A stretch of DNA of 61,006 nucleotides from Polynucleobacter finlandensis (lineage in GTDB: Bacteria; Pseudomonadota; Gammaproteobacteria; Burkholderiales; Burkholderiaceae): assembly GCF_018881755.1 (NCBI RefSeq), contig NZ_JACVPS010000017.1:1-61006 (forward strand). Direction: 5' to 3'. The first letter of the stretch is position 1; each line of letters opens with the position of its first letter. Shown one piece after another: positions 25,633 through 34,991 of the stretch. The notes under the pieces were generated by a model. That model was not told the origin of the DNA, did no database searches, and worked only from the letters and a program-made list of their open reading frames with translations. A program made the position numbers and the translations under genes.

Positions 25633-26276
25633 CAAATCATGTCAAAGCTCTGTCCTTCAATTGCCAGGAATTCCCTAGTGAGAGCGGCCACGGGATGGTA
25701 CAGATGCATCTCAGGAATGCCTTCAATTGCATCGCACAACTCGTCATACCAAGGACGAATATGGTCATTGAAAAAAACCCTTTGATTAGTAAGGTTAGAG
25801 ATCTCCACATCATCCCCGGCGATGAGGTAACGCATTACTTCACACAGTGCAGAAATATGATCCTCCGTCTCAGTCACCTCTTCAGCCGCCTCTAGACCAA
25901 AAGCCTCCAAGGCACGACGGATTTCGACTAGTGGACGCTCATTTAAATGGCCTGCCATATAAAAAGAGCCATTGAGAACAATATTCGGGCGCCCCACACT
26001 GATGAAGTTCAAGTCAAATTCATCGTGCCAAGCTTTTGCCGTATTGGATTTGGCCACTTCAACAACGCTATGCCAAACCTTGGATAAGGGGGCATCATCC
26101 GCCTGGCTTTCTTGACCCTCTGGAATGGATGCAGTAATTAAATTCAGGAGGTCTTGATCTGGTGGTTGATGAAAGAGTCGAGCGATCAAGCCATATAAGT
26201 CAGCTCTAGCAAGATCTTCTGGCAAGCCTACGTCACCCACTTCGGTAGAGGCATTTTCTTTTGCTTGTTCACTCAT
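25632..26276 (-). CDS. TorD/DmsD-family maturation chaperone
   Basis: This mostly helical protein of 214 residues has the TorD-like features LARADLYGLIARLFHQPPDQ and LFHQPP, and the LNFISVGRPNIVLNGSFYMAGHL and DHISALCEVMRYLI stretch near the signature EPxDHxxxL region. Such chaperones bind the Tat signal and apo form of molybdoenzymes until cofactor insertion is complete. Here the client is almost surely the formate dehydrogenase alpha subunit. I set the start at the ATG at 26276, which overlaps the poly-ferredoxin stop (ATGA); the frame extends to 26309 but would overlap that gene more. Confidence 0.82.
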   Translation of the reverse strand: MSEQAKENASTEVGDVGLPEDLARADLYGLIARLFHQPPDQDLLNLITASIPEGQESQADDAPLSKVWHSVVEVAKSNTAKAWHDEFDLNFISVGRPNIVLNGSFYMAGHLNERPLVEIRRALEAFGLEAAEEVTETEDHISALCEVMRYLIAGDDVEISNLTNQRVFFNDHIRPWYDELCDAIEGIPEMHLYHPVAALTREFLAIEGQSFDMI

Positions 26277-28363
26277 GTTTCTTTTTTCACCATATCCACT
26301 ACCCGACAATCACTACACATTTTGAGTCTTTCCATCGCAGCGCCAGCAAAAGCGCCGTGCGCACCCAACTTAGCCAACATCAGATCTACCATTTTCATGG
26401 TGCCAAAGGGCTTGCCGCAACTAATGCAATGGAAGGCTTGGGTCTCATTGAGATCCACTCTTTGTTTACGCTGTTCAACAGTCAATAATCTCGGACTTAA
26501 GGTAAGCGCTTGTTCTGGACATGTCTGCACACAAATCCCGCACTGAACACATTGCTTTTCAATAAACGATAGTTTGGGTTCTTCGGGGTTATCCAATAAC
26601 GCACCTTCTGGACAACTGCCAACGCAAGACATACAAAGAGTACAGGCCTCTTTATTAATATTCAGCCCGCCCAAGAGTGAGGACTTCGGCAATACAACAC
26701 CCTCGATCGGAATAGGTGTCTTAGCCTGCTTTTGTAGATGCTCTAAAACAGCTTCAAGAGTCTCTCGCTTTTGATTGCTCAATCCAAAAGTTGCTGGAGT
26801 ACACGCCGATGGCAAGGAGCCACGCTGACGTAATTTACCCATAGCGAGCGAAACTGGCGCAAGGTCATCAGCAGCGCTAGCTTGGATCAACTGAATGCGG
26901 GCGTCAAATCCATAAGCCTTCAAAATGGCATTGGCTAAAGCGCTTTGGGTTTCTAATGCCTCACGATAGGCCGGATCCTCGTCACCACTCAAAAGCAAGA
27001 TCACTTCACCAAAGCCGTAGCTCAGAGCACCTAGCCAAAGATCCAAGCCAGTAGAAGCAATATGCTCAATGCCATAAGGCAAAACAAAGGAAGGTAAGCC
27101 TTCAAACTGCTTAGACCGCAAATGTGCTGAGCGGCCCAGCAGATCAATCAACTTTGTACCAGCCTTAAGGGAATGCAGCAACAAACTCGGTGCAACTGTT
27201 TGCTTCGCTTTAATGCTTTCTGCGCCAAATACATTGGCCAGTAGTTTGATTTCTTTGCCTTGGTGTTCAACGCTTGGGTAGTTGTAGCGCATTGCGCCAG
27301 ACGGACAAACCATAGAACAGGCGCCGCAACCCATGCAAAGATTGGGGTTGACTTCAACTGTGCCCTGCCCGCTCTTAAACAAGGATGTGATGGCACCAGT
27401 AGAGCAAACATCAATACACGCATTGCAACCGACTTTGCCGTTACGCCCATGGGCGCAAACTTTCTCGTTATAGGAAAAGTATTTAGGCTTTTCAAACTCG
27501 CCGATTAATTCGAGCAATTGATTGGCGACAAGCGCTTGCTCAAATGGATCCTTCCCTGGCGCGAAATATCCCTGAGGCGTCTGACTCATCCGCATCATGG
27601 GATCAACGCGTAAATCCATGATTAAATCAAATTCTGAATTACGCTGACGCTCAACCCGATCAAACTGTATAGCGCCAATGCTTGCGCAAGCGGTTACACA
27701 AGCACGATGCGATTTACACTTATCCAAATTAATCTGAAATGCATCGTCAATTGCATTTTCTGGACAAACATCCACACATGCGCCACAACGCGTACACATC
27801 TCTGGATCAATCGGATTCTGTAAATCCCAGTCGACTGAGAAATGACCGAGATAGCCATCGAGCCTGGTAACGCTTCCGGTATAGACGGGGAAATTTCTGG
27901 CAATTGGTAAAGCGCTAGGCTCGGTACATAAAACCGAGACATCCAATGAGTCACTCAGTTTTTCCGCCCAAGGTAAAGCCTGTGTCCCAGGCCCAACAAT
28001 CAGCAATCTTCCCAGACTTTCGTAATTCACCACAGGCACTGGATCGGCCTCAGGCATTTCTGCTAGAGCAAGTAGAGCGGCAATCTTAGGGCCGGATGTT
28101 TTGGCCTCTTGGGACCAGCCAGCAACTTCGCGAATATTCACAAAGCGCAATGGCGCTACCAATGGCTTTTCGGTTTGGGCGGCTAACTCATTAAATAAGG
28201 CGCCCTCTTGGGTACAAGCAACGACCAGTGAATCATCGCCATCCAACGCCTTCAGAAAAGAGCCCACCTCTTGTCGACACAAAGAGGTATGCATCGTGAC
28301 GCCTAAGGCCTTTGCATCTAAAGGCATGGTGCCGTTGCAGTTACAGACTAATTTTTGGCTCAT
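26273..28363 (-). CDS. Large poly-ferredoxin (4Fe-4S) of the formate dehydrogenase locus
   Basis: The 696-residue protein contains about six CxxCxxCxxxC-type groups: CTRCGACVDVCPENAI, a CKSHRACVTACASIGAI partner, CNACIDVCSTGAI, CMGCGACSMVCPSGAM, CTLCMSCVGSCPEGAL and CVQCGICVQTCPEQAL. It also has a CNCNG motif near the N-terminus and two C-terminal CxxC motifs (CISCGK, CSDCRV). No signal peptide is seen, so it is cytoplasmic. Proteins of this type recur upstream of formate dehydrogenase genes in betaproteobacteria. A role in electron supply for enzyme maturation is possible but unproven. It is followed, with overlap, by the chaperone gene. Confidence 0.85.
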   Translation of the reverse strand: MSQKLVCNCNGTMPLDAKALGVTMHTSLCRQEVGSFLKALDGDDSLVVACTQEGALFNELAAQTEKPLVAPLRFVNIREVAGWSQEAKTSGPKIAALLALAEMPEADPVPVVNYESLGRLLIVGPGTQALPWAEKLSDSLDVSVLCTEPSALPIARNFPVYTGSVTRLDGYLGHFSVDWDLQNPIDPEMCTRCGACVDVCPENAIDDAFQINLDKCKSHRACVTACASIGAIQFDRVERQRNSEFDLIMDLRVDPMMRMSQTPQGYFAPGKDPFEQALVANQLLELIGEFEKPKYFSYNEKVCAHGRNGKVGCNACIDVCSTGAITSLFKSGQGTVEVNPNLCMGCGACSMVCPSGAMRYNYPSVEHQGKEIKLLANVFGAESIKAKQTVAPSLLLHSLKAGTKLIDLLGRSAHLRSKQFEGLPSFVLPYGIEHIASTGLDLWLGALSYGFGEVILLLSGDEDPAYREALETQSALANAILKAYGFDARIQLIQASAADDLAPVSLAMGKLRQRGSLPSACTPATFGLSNQKRETLEAVLEHLQKQAKTPIPIEGVVLPKSSLLGGLNINKEACTLCMSCVGSCPEGALLDNPEEPKLSFIEKQCVQCGICVQTCPEQALTLSPRLLTVEQRKQRVDLNETQAFHCISCGKPFGTMKMVDLMLAKLGAHGAFAGAAMERLKMCSDCRVVDMVKKET

Positions 28364-28374
28364 GAATCATTTTC

Positions 28375-28929
28375 TTAACTATTTTTCTTGTCCGAAGGAG
28401 TGCTGTCTGAGGAAATCCCACCTAGATCAGCACTTGAATGTGTGGATGTTAAATCAACTTTCTCACTAGATAGCAAAGGCTTCCCACTATCCTCAGAGGG
28501 AGTGGCAGCAAGCTGCTTTTCATCTTCCTCCGTACTGCCGTCATCCCTGCGGAAAATATTGAGCATATCTGACTGCACCATGCGCTTGAGCATTTCCAAA
28601 GGAATGGGGTCAGGCTTAGAGTAATCATCAATATAAATATCCAAGCCATCCATCACATTGAAATGGGGATCTGAAAACATCTTTTTCAGGGCGGCTTGCT
28701 GAACACTGGGATCCACCCCGGGCTTCATAAAAGCAGAAAAGTCGGGAGCAAAGCGATCAATCTTCTCAACATCTTCTAGGGTGACAGGCGCCGGAAGGTC
28801 TTGCTCCTGAGATAGCGTATTGGGTTCTACGACTTCTGTCTGCTTGACTAAATCTACTGGTTTTTTTTCTGGCTCTACTTGTTCACCTGCTTTACGGCGT
28901 GACCAGCGATTCAGAAAGCCCCCAGCCAT
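28375..28929 (-). CDS. DUF3306-family protein
   Basis: The 184 residues begin MAGGFLNRWSRRKAG and contain IDRFAPDFSAFMKPGVDPSVQQAALKKMFSDPHFNVMDGLDIYIDDYSKPDPIP as the conserved core, followed by a low-complexity, Ser/Asp-rich C-terminus. This pattern matches DUF3306, found almost only beside DUF3305 and formate dehydrogenase genes. No membrane segment or signal is present. The function is unknown; co-occurrence suggests a part in formate dehydrogenase biogenesis. The start overlaps the stop of the DUF3305 gene by one base (TAATG). Confidence 0.8.
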   Translation of the reverse strand: MAGGFLNRWSRRKAGEQVEPEKKPVDLVKQTEVVEPNTLSQEQDLPAPVTLEDVEKIDRFAPDFSAFMKPGVDPSVQQAALKKMFSDPHFNVMDGLDIYIDDYSKPDPIPLEMLKRMVQSDMLNIFRRDDGSTEEDEKQLAATPSEDSGKPLLSSEKVDLTSTHSSADLGGISSDSTPSDKKNS

Positions 28930-29468
28930 TATTTTTCCACCGGGCGATCGGCGCCCTTAAATGATTCAGGGCGGTGACGCTTCTTAGGCTCGGGATGGTA
29001 ATGCTCATTCACATACTCTTGCAACCAAGAAGCATGCTCAACTGTCATCGGAATGTTATCTACCGATTCACCGCCATCTAATAAGCGCCCTGCCTCGTTA
29101 TAACTGACTGACAGGCGGTGAGGTACAGCGGTAGTGGTTTCTGATTTAGCGAGCGCTATAGATTGCCCATCTATATAGCGCTCAATATCTTCTTCTAAAC
29201 GCCACATCACAAACCAACATGGTTGAGTGGCGGATAAATTGAGGTAGTAGCCTTCGACTTCATCCGGAAATAAATTGAGTTCATATCCCGTAAAGAGCCA
29301 AGACTCGCCACCATCATCGCGCCCTAGAAACTGCCCAGAAATCTGATTGTGATGTTTTGTAGTGGCTGCAAATTGACCAAAATCAGGCAACACCTCTTGC
29401 GGCACCCATTTAAATGAAATCCATGGGTTGTCGATGTTCTGTTTACGCATCACTACCGCAAAGCGCAT
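28929..29468 (-). CDS. DUF3305-family protein
   Basis: This 179-residue soluble protein has the conserved N-terminus FAVVMRKQNIDNPWISFKW, GYYLNLSATQPCWFVMWRLEED and the C-terminal ASWLQEYVNEHYHPEPKKRHRPESF. It matches DUF3305, a family with no known activity that accompanies DUF3306 and the formate dehydrogenase poly-ferredoxin. It lies 6 bp after the mrp stop, so the two may share a transcript, which would put an Fe-S carrier ahead of an Fe-S-rich assembly set. Confidence 0.8.
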   Translation of the reverse strand: MRFAVVMRKQNIDNPWISFKWVPQEVLPDFGQFAATTKHHNQISGQFLGRDDGGESWLFTGYELNLFPDEVEGYYLNLSATQPCWFVMWRLEEDIERYIDGQSIALAKSETTTAVPHRLSVSYNEAGRLLDGGESVDNIPMTVEHASWLQEYVNEHYHPEPKKRHRPESFKGADRPVEK

Positions 29469-29474
29469 AAATCC

Positions 29475-30563
29475 TCAGGTGTTCTGAACGACGATGTTAG
29501 GAAACTTGCTACTCATATCTTTTGAGAGAGTAGCAACTCGAATTGCAACCTGTCTAGCAATATTTTTATAGATGGCACTAATCGCGCCATCAGGGTCGGC
29601 AGCTACGGTAGGTCGCCCTGCATCGGCCTGCTCACGAATGGAAAGATTTAATGGCAAAGCGCCCAAGAAATCAGTCCCATACTCTTTGCACATCTTTTCG
29701 CCGCCGCCAGTGCCAAAAATATGCTCTTCATGATTACATTTTGGGCAGACGTAAGTACTCATATTCTCAATAATGCCAATGATCGGTACGCCAACCTTCT
29801 CAAACATCTTGAGGCCTTTACGTGCATCTAGCAAGGCGATGTCCTGAGGAGTGGTGACAATCACAGCGCCAGTAACGGGTACCTTTTGTGCAAGTGTTAA
29901 CTGAATATCGCCTGTACCTGGAGGCATATCAACAATCAGATAGTCCAAATCACGCCAACGTGTTTGGCGAAGTAATTGCTCTAAAGCAGAAGTAACCATT
30001 GGGCCACGCCACACCATGGGTGCATCTTCTTCGATCAAAAAACCAATAGAACTTGCTTGCAAGCCATGACCTTCCATAGGCTCAATCGTGTTTTCTTCAA
30101 TCGATTCTGGTCTACCAGTAATACCAAGCATCATCGGCTGACTTGGTCCATAGATATCAGCATCCAAAATACCCACTTGGGCGCCTTCTGCAGCCAAAGC
30201 CAATGCTAGATTGACGGCAGTAGTTGATTTACCCACACCACCCTTCCCACTAGCGACAGCGATAATATTTTTAACGCCTGGTAACAGCTTCACGCCACGC
30301 TGAACCGCATGCGAAACAATTTGACTGTTGACATTGACGCTGACATTTTTTACATCAGGCAAATTACGTAACACGTTAATAACCGATTTACGGATTGCTT
30401 CGAACTGACTTTTTGCGGGATACCCCAGGGAAATATCTAAGGAGATATCACCACCTTCAACGCGTAAATTTTTAACAGTCTTTGCTGTTACAAAATCCAC
30501 TTGTGTGTTTGGGTCAACGAGACCTTTTAACGCCGCCTGTACAACTTCAATAGTGACTGCCAC
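29475..30563 (-). CDS. apbC: Mrp/ApbC-family iron-sulfur cluster carrier ATPase
   Basis: The 362 residues have an N-terminal MIP18/DUF59 domain (1-80), the deviant Walker A GKGGVGKSTTAVNLALALA (from residue 106), DADIYGPSQP, MPPGTGDIQLTLAQK and the C-terminal CxxC motif in YVCPKCNHEEHIFG that binds a bridging 4Fe-4S cluster. It carries Fe-S clusters to target proteins in the cytoplasm. It lies directly upstream of the DUF3305 gene on the same strand with a 6-bp gap. Confidence 0.93.
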   Translation of the reverse strand: MAVTIEVVQAALKGLVDPNTQVDFVTAKTVKNLRVEGGDISLDISLGYPAKSQFEAIRKSVINVLRNLPDVKNVSVNVNSQIVSHAVQRGVKLLPGVKNIIAVASGKGGVGKSTTAVNLALALAAEGAQVGILDADIYGPSQPMMLGITGRPESIEENTIEPMEGHGLQASSIGFLIEEDAPMVWRGPMVTSALEQLLRQTRWRDLDYLIVDMPPGTGDIQLTLAQKVPVTGAVIVTTPQDIALLDARKGLKMFEKVGVPIIGIIENMSTYVCPKCNHEEHIFGTGGGEKMCKEYGTDFLGALPLNLSIREQADAGRPTVAADPDGAISAIYKNIARQVAIRVATLSKDMSSKFPNIVVQNT

Positions 30564-30584
30564 TACATTCTCCTAAGAATAGCC

Positions 30585-30601
30585 ATGTCCTCATTGGACA
30601 T
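30585..30601. promoter_or_regulatory. Inverted repeat upstream of the mrp gene
   Basis: ATGTCC (30585-30590) and GGACAT (30596-30601) are perfect 6-bp inverted arms around a 5-bp spacer, about 20-40 bp before the mrp start. It sits in the 147-bp gap between the phosphate transporter and mrp, the probable promoter region of mrp. It could be an operator or part of a leader hairpin. The rest of this gap shows nothing I can name. Confidence 0.3.
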
Positions 30602-30710
30602 CTTGATGCATCGATTTGTGAATTATTGCGAATTTTTGAATAGTGGGTAGATTAACCGCACAAGGGATTCTTTGCAGAAAAGTCAGGACTTACAGGGCAA
30701 ATGGCTGGAT

Positions 30711-31721
30711 TTAGAAGATCCAGAGACTTAAGTAATAAACCGCCATCGACATCAGCGCAGTGGCTGGGATAGTAAAGATCCAAGCCCAGACGATGTTGCC
30801 AGCCACACCCCAACGAACTGCACTGGCACGCCGCGTTGAACCAACACCAACAATAGCCCCAGTAATTGTGTGGGTAGTCGATACAGGAACGCCAAGGGCT
30901 GTTGCAGCAAATAGAGTAATTGCCCCACCCGTCTCCGCACAAAAGCCGCCTACCGGTTTGAGCTTTGTCAGCTTTTGACCCATGGTTTTAACGATTCGCC
31001 AACCACCAAACATCGTACCCATGGCAATAGCGATATAGCAACCAATAATGGTCCACGTTGGCGGCATGCTAGCACCAGCTTCAGCGTAGCCAGTAATAAT
31101 CAACAAGAGCCAAATAATGCCGATGGTTTTTTGCGCGTCATTACCGCCATGGCCCAAGCTATAAGCACTGGCTGATACTAATTGCAAACGACGGAACCAG
31201 CGATCTGTTTTTGCTACGTTGTTGTTTCTGCAAACCCAAGCCACCAACAACATCATCAGAGAGCCAAGCAAGAAGCCAACAAACGGTGAAATAAAAATAA
31301 AGGCTACTGTCTTAATAATGCCGGACCAAACTAAGCCTGCAAAACCAGCCTTAGGAATTGTGGCGCCAACCAATCCCCCAATCAAAGCATGAGATGAGCT
31401 AGAGGGAATGCCGTAATACCAAGTCAGGATATTCCAAATGATCGCGCCGACTAAAGCACCAAAGATCACATGCAAATCCACCGATGATGGGTGAACAATT
31501 CCCTTGCCAACGGTCGCCGCAACGCTCAAATGGAAAATAAAAATCGCGAGGAAGTTAAAGAATGCAGCAAAAATAACTGCTTGCTGGGGTTTCAAGACGC
31601 CAGTAGAAACTACTGTGGCAATAGAGTTTGCCGCATCATGAAAGCCGTTCATGAAATCAAAGGCTAACGCTAGCGCTACCAAGAGCGCTACCACCCAAAA
31701 AGCTGCTTGTATCGAAGGCAA
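30711..31721 (-). CDS. pit: Inorganic phosphate transporter, PiT family
   Basis: The 336-residue protein has about ten hydrophobic segments and both PiT repeat signatures: DFMNGFHDAANSIATVVSTGVL near the N-terminus and SLGHGGNDAQKTIGIIW in the middle, each with the GxxDAANxI-type core. AAATALGVPVSTTHTITGAIVG is the C-terminal signature. It imports metal-phosphate with protons across the inner membrane at low affinity. It follows the PhoU-like gene with an 11-bp gap; the pair is a common unit. Confidence 0.93.
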   Translation of the reverse strand: MPSIQAAFWVVALLVALALAFDFMNGFHDAANSIATVVSTGVLKPQQAVIFAAFFNFLAIFIFHLSVAATVGKGIVHPSSVDLHVIFGALVGAIIWNILTWYYGIPSSSSHALIGGLVGATIPKAGFAGLVWSGIIKTVAFIFISPFVGFLLGSLMMLLVAWVCRNNNVAKTDRWFRRLQLVSASAYSLGHGGNDAQKTIGIIWLLLIITGYAEAGASMPPTWTIIGCYIAIAMGTMFGGWRIVKTMGQKLTKLKPVGGFCAETGGAITLFAATALGVPVSTTHTITGAIVGVGSTRRASAVRWGVAGNIVWAWIFTIPATALMSMAVYYLSLWIF

Positions 31722-31732
31722 GTTAATCGGCC

Positions 31733-32380
31733 TTAAGAGTTCTCAAGAACGATGCCTTCAACCAAATTGGCAACGTCTTCACATTTATCAGTCACTTCTT
31801 CAAGCAACTCATAAATGCGCTGCAATTTAATGAGCTCACGTACTTCAGTCTCTTCGCGGAACAATCTGGTAATCGCAGTTGAAAGCAGTCGATCTGCACC
31901 AGACTCTAGATGGTCAATCTCATCACAAGTCTTTAGGGCTGCTTTTGCTACCTCAGGATCAGAAATGTCTTTGAGGGTGCCAACTGCATTTTTCAGGCAG
32001 ATACAGCATTGATTGCATAACTGAGCCATATGCAACATTTCTTCCGTCATTTGCTTGACGTTATAGAGATGCATTGCCTCAGTGCCATTTTGAATCAAAT
32101 CTGCTACGTCATCCATGGTGTTAATCAAGGAGAAAATTTGATCACGATCGATGGGTGTAATAAAGGTCTTGTGCAAGCGACGATGCACTTCTTTCACAAT
32201 ATCATCACAAGCGTGCTCTGCTTTGTCTATTTCCTGGGTGTACTTCGCACGCAGAGCATCATCGTTGTAATGCTCAATGAACTTCAGAAAAGATTCGGAT
32301 GCGGCGACAATTTGCTCGGCATGCTGATTGAATAATGCAAAAAAGTTACCATCGTGAGGCATTAGCTTACTGAAGAACAT
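31733..32380 (-). CDS. DUF47 (PhoU-like) partner of the phosphate transporter
   Basis: This all-helical 215-residue protein begins MFFSKLMPHDGNFFALFNQHAEQIV and has the DUF47 family pattern KAEHACDDIVKEVHRRLHKTFITPIDRDQIFSLINTMDDVADLIQ. The family resembles PhoU and binds metal ions through acidic residues in the helical bundle. It is encoded directly upstream of pit and is thought to regulate it. Length is normal. Confidence 0.92.
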   Translation of the reverse strand: MFFSKLMPHDGNFFALFNQHAEQIVAASESFLKFIEHYNDDALRAKYTQEIDKAEHACDDIVKEVHRRLHKTFITPIDRDQIFSLINTMDDVADLIQNGTEAMHLYNVKQMTEEMLHMAQLCNQCCICLKNAVGTLKDISDPEVAKAALKTCDEIDHLESGADRLLSTAITRLFREETEVRELIKLQRIYELLEEVTDKCEDVANLVEGIVLENS

Positions 32381-32446
32381 AAATCACGATCCTTTGGGAA
32401 CAAAAACTACGGGTTTTGTTAGGTTTGATGAGATTCTAAACAAAGC

Positions 32447-32641
32447 TTAGCTAGAGACTGGAAAACCCGCATCTGTTATGAGTTGACCGGCAATCTCAGA
32501 GCTTAAGCTGGTTTCTAATTCAACTGTTTGTGCAGCCAAGTCTGCGAAGACCTGAGCCTGAGGGTCCTGAGCCTGAATTGCACGGGTAACGGCATTAATA
32601 CAGCCCCCACAGGTCATTCCAGATACTTTCAAGCTGATCAT
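32447..32641 (-). CDS. copZ: Copper chaperone (heavy-metal-associated domain protein)
   Basis: The 64 residues form one HMA domain: MISLKVSGMTCGGCINAVTRAI has the metal-binding CxxC. It carries Cu(I) to the ATPase encoded on the other strand. The frame stays open to 32692; the ATG at 32641 with GGGGG upstream begins exactly at the domain, so I use it. It diverges from copA across 70 bp. I looked for a CueR/MerR-type dyad in that gap and did not find one. Confidence 0.88.
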   Translation of the reverse strand: MISLKVSGMTCGGCINAVTRAIQAQDPQAQVFADLAAQTVELETSLSSEIAGQLITDAGFPVSS

Positions 32642-32711
32642 GGCAGATCCCCCTTCGATTTTGGTCAAGTAATCCCCCTGTAAAGAGGTCATAAGGTAGA
32701 TTATCTTCTAT

Positions 32712-34982
32712 ATGAGCACCCCAACAACAGCAAATTCAGACTTTTATACCCTCGATATTGGTGGGATGACCTGTGCCTCCTGCGTTGGGCGAGTTGAGAA
32801 GGCTTTGGGTAAGATTCCCGGCCTCGAAGCAGCAACCGTCAATTTAGCGACTGAGCAGGCCCGGATTAGACTAAAGAGCGGCTCTTTGACCACCATCGCA
32901 AATGTGATTGCCGCAGTGGAAAAAACTGGCTACGAGGCAAAACTTAGCGACTCCAAGGGTCCTCATTGCGAAAAACCACCGAAGTCTTTTTGGGCGGCAG
33001 ATGGCCTGGCTCGAGTCATTCTGAGTTTTACCTTGTCTGCCCCACTCTTTTTGCCGATGTTTCTCATGCCATTTGGTATTCATTGGAGCCTTTCCCCGCT
33101 GTGGCAACTCGCCTTAGCAACACCAGTGCAATTCATTCTGGGGTGGCGCTTCTACAAAGCTGGCTTTAAATCACTCATGGCCGGTGTTGGCAATATGGAT
33201 TTACTCGTTGCCCTAGGGACTAGCTCTGCTTATGGCTTAAGCGTCTATCTCATGCTGACTTCGGTTCACGCTCAGCATGAGCTGTATTTTGAAGGTGCGG
33301 CAGTCATTATTTGCATGGTCTTATTGGGCAAGTGGCTGGAGGCAAGAGCAAAACGTCAAACCAGTGAAGCAATTCGAGCGCTGCAAAAACTGTGGCCAGA
33401 GCATGCCAAGGTTTTAGATCCTGCGCTTGTCATTGATCGCAATACTGCATTAGATCAATATCGGGATCTCCCGCTAGATCAAGTTCTCGCAAAAGATCGT
33501 GTCCTAGTATTGCCAGGAGAAAGAATCCCTGTTGACGGCATCATTTTGATGGGCAATAGCCATGTAGATGAGTCTTTACTAACGGGTGAGAGCGAGCCCC
33601 TGAAGAAACAGGTGGGCTCCACAGTCATTGGTGGCGCACTGAACGGCGAAGGCGTCCTCATCATTGAGGCGCAAGCGGTTGGTGTAGAAAGCGTTCTCTC
33701 CAAGATCATTAACTTAGTAGAAGAAGCACAAACACAAAAAGCACCGATTCAAAAACTGGTTGACCAAGTCAGCGCCATCTTTGTACCTACAGTGATTGTG
33801 ATTGCCATCATTACCGGTATTGCTAACTGGTTGTATTTAGATTCCGCATCGATTGCAATTTTGCGAGCTGTCTCTGTGCTAGTGATTGCTTGTCCATGTG
33901 CGCTCGGCCTGGCCACTCCTGCGGCCATCATGGCTGGGACTGGCGTAGCTGCGCGCTTTGGCATCTTGATTAAAGATCCACAAGTCTTGGAGCAAGCACA
34001 CAGACTAAATATTGTCGCCTTTGATAAGACGGGCACTCTGACGATTGGTCACCCGAGACTGCTAGCGCTGATGCCTTTTGTAAGCTCACCTGAATCAGAA
34101 ATCTTAGCTACTGCAGCAGGACTGCAATTGGGAAGTGAGCACCCCTTGGCCAAAGCCTTACTAGATGCAGCAAAAGAGCAGAATATTTCTCCAATTGCAA
34201 ACTCTGAAAGTAAAGCCTTGCCAGGCATTGGAATTGCAGGCATTCCTAACTTTGGTCCGTGGGCGGACAAACGACTGTGTTTGCAAAGCATTGCTTCGCT
34301 TGATGCACATCCAGAGTACCAATCCATTCTTGCAAAAGCACAAGCCTGTTTTGATCTTGGGCAAACCGTTTCGGTATTGATGAATACAGAAGCACCAACA
34401 AGCCCCATTGCACTGCTCGCCTTTGGTGATGAGCTCAAACCCAATGCCAAAGCAGCGATTACAGCATTACATCAACTTGGGATTCGTACGGTCATGTTAT
34501 CCGGCGATAACCAGGCTTCAGCAGCAAGGGTGGCGCAGTCTATCGGCATGGATGAGGTGTATGGACAAATCATGCCTGGCAATAAAGCGGAAATTATTCG
34601 GCAATTGCAAATGCCTGGTGATCATGCAAAGCGTCACTGGGTCGCCATGGTAGGTGATGGAGTAAATGATGCGCCAGCCTTAGCCTCAGCAGATGTTGGT
34701 ATGGCAATGTCTACTGGCACAGATGTCGCAATGCAAGCGGCAGGCATTACTTTGATGCGGGGTGATCCCAGCTTAGTGGCTGATGCTATTGATATCTCAA
34801 AGAGAACGTGGAATAAGATTCGGCAAAACTTATTTTGGGCTTTTATATTTAATGCCACGGGCATTCCACTGGCGGCGCTAGGATATCTCTCGCCAATGCT
34901 TGCTGGCAGTGCTATGGCCTTGTCAAGCTTCTGCGTTCTGAGCAACGCCCTGCTATTAAAACGGTGGCGACCTGCTCATTGA
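32712..34982 (+). CDS. copA: Copper-exporting P-type ATPase
   Basis: The 756-residue protein has one N-terminal HMA domain (GMTCASC, C21 and C24), eight membrane segments, the actuator TGES motif (LTGESEPL), the intramembrane CPC (residues 394-396), the phosphorylated aspartate D438 in FDKTGTLTIGHP, the SEHPLAKAL histidine, and the ATP hinge GDGVNDAPALASADVG. Together these mark a P1B-1-type Cu(I) exporter of the inner membrane. It diverges from the chaperone gene. A ribosome site is not obvious. Confidence 0.94.
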   Translation: MSTPTTANSDFYTLDIGGMTCASCVGRVEKALGKIPGLEAATVNLATEQARIRLKSGSLTTIANVIAAVEKTGYEAKLSDSKGPHCEKPPKSFWAADGLARVILSFTLSAPLFLPMFLMPFGIHWSLSPLWQLALATPVQFILGWRFYKAGFKSLMAGVGNMDLLVALGTSSAYGLSVYLMLTSVHAQHELYFEGAAVIICMVLLGKWLEARAKRQTSEAIRALQKLWPEHAKVLDPALVIDRNTALDQYRDLPLDQVLAKDRVLVLPGERIPVDGIILMGNSHVDESLLTGESEPLKKQVGSTVIGGALNGEGVLIIEAQAVGVESVLSKIINLVEEAQTQKAPIQKLVDQVSAIFVPTVIVIAIITGIANWLYLDSASIAILRAVSVLVIACPCALGLATPAAIMAGTGVAARFGILIKDPQVLEQAHRLNIVAFDKTGTLTIGHPRLLALMPFVSSPESEILATAAGLQLGSEHPLAKALLDAAKEQNISPIANSESKALPGIGIAGIPNFGPWADKRLCLQSIASLDAHPEYQSILAKAQACFDLGQTVSVLMNTEAPTSPIALLAFGDELKPNAKAAITALHQLGIRTVMLSGDNQASAARVAQSIGMDEVYGQIMPGNKAEIIRQLQMPGDHAKRHWVAMVGDGVNDAPALASADVGMAMSTGTDVAMQAAGITLMRGDPSLVADAIDISKRTWNKIRQNLFWAFIFNATGIPLAALGYLSPMLAGSAMALSSFCVLSNALLLKRWRPAH

Positions 34983-34991
34983 TCAGTGATT

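Noticed and set aside
32642..32711. A CueR-type copper operator between copZ and copA
   Set aside because: I looked for the ACCTTCC/GGAAGGT-like dyad and found no convincing match.
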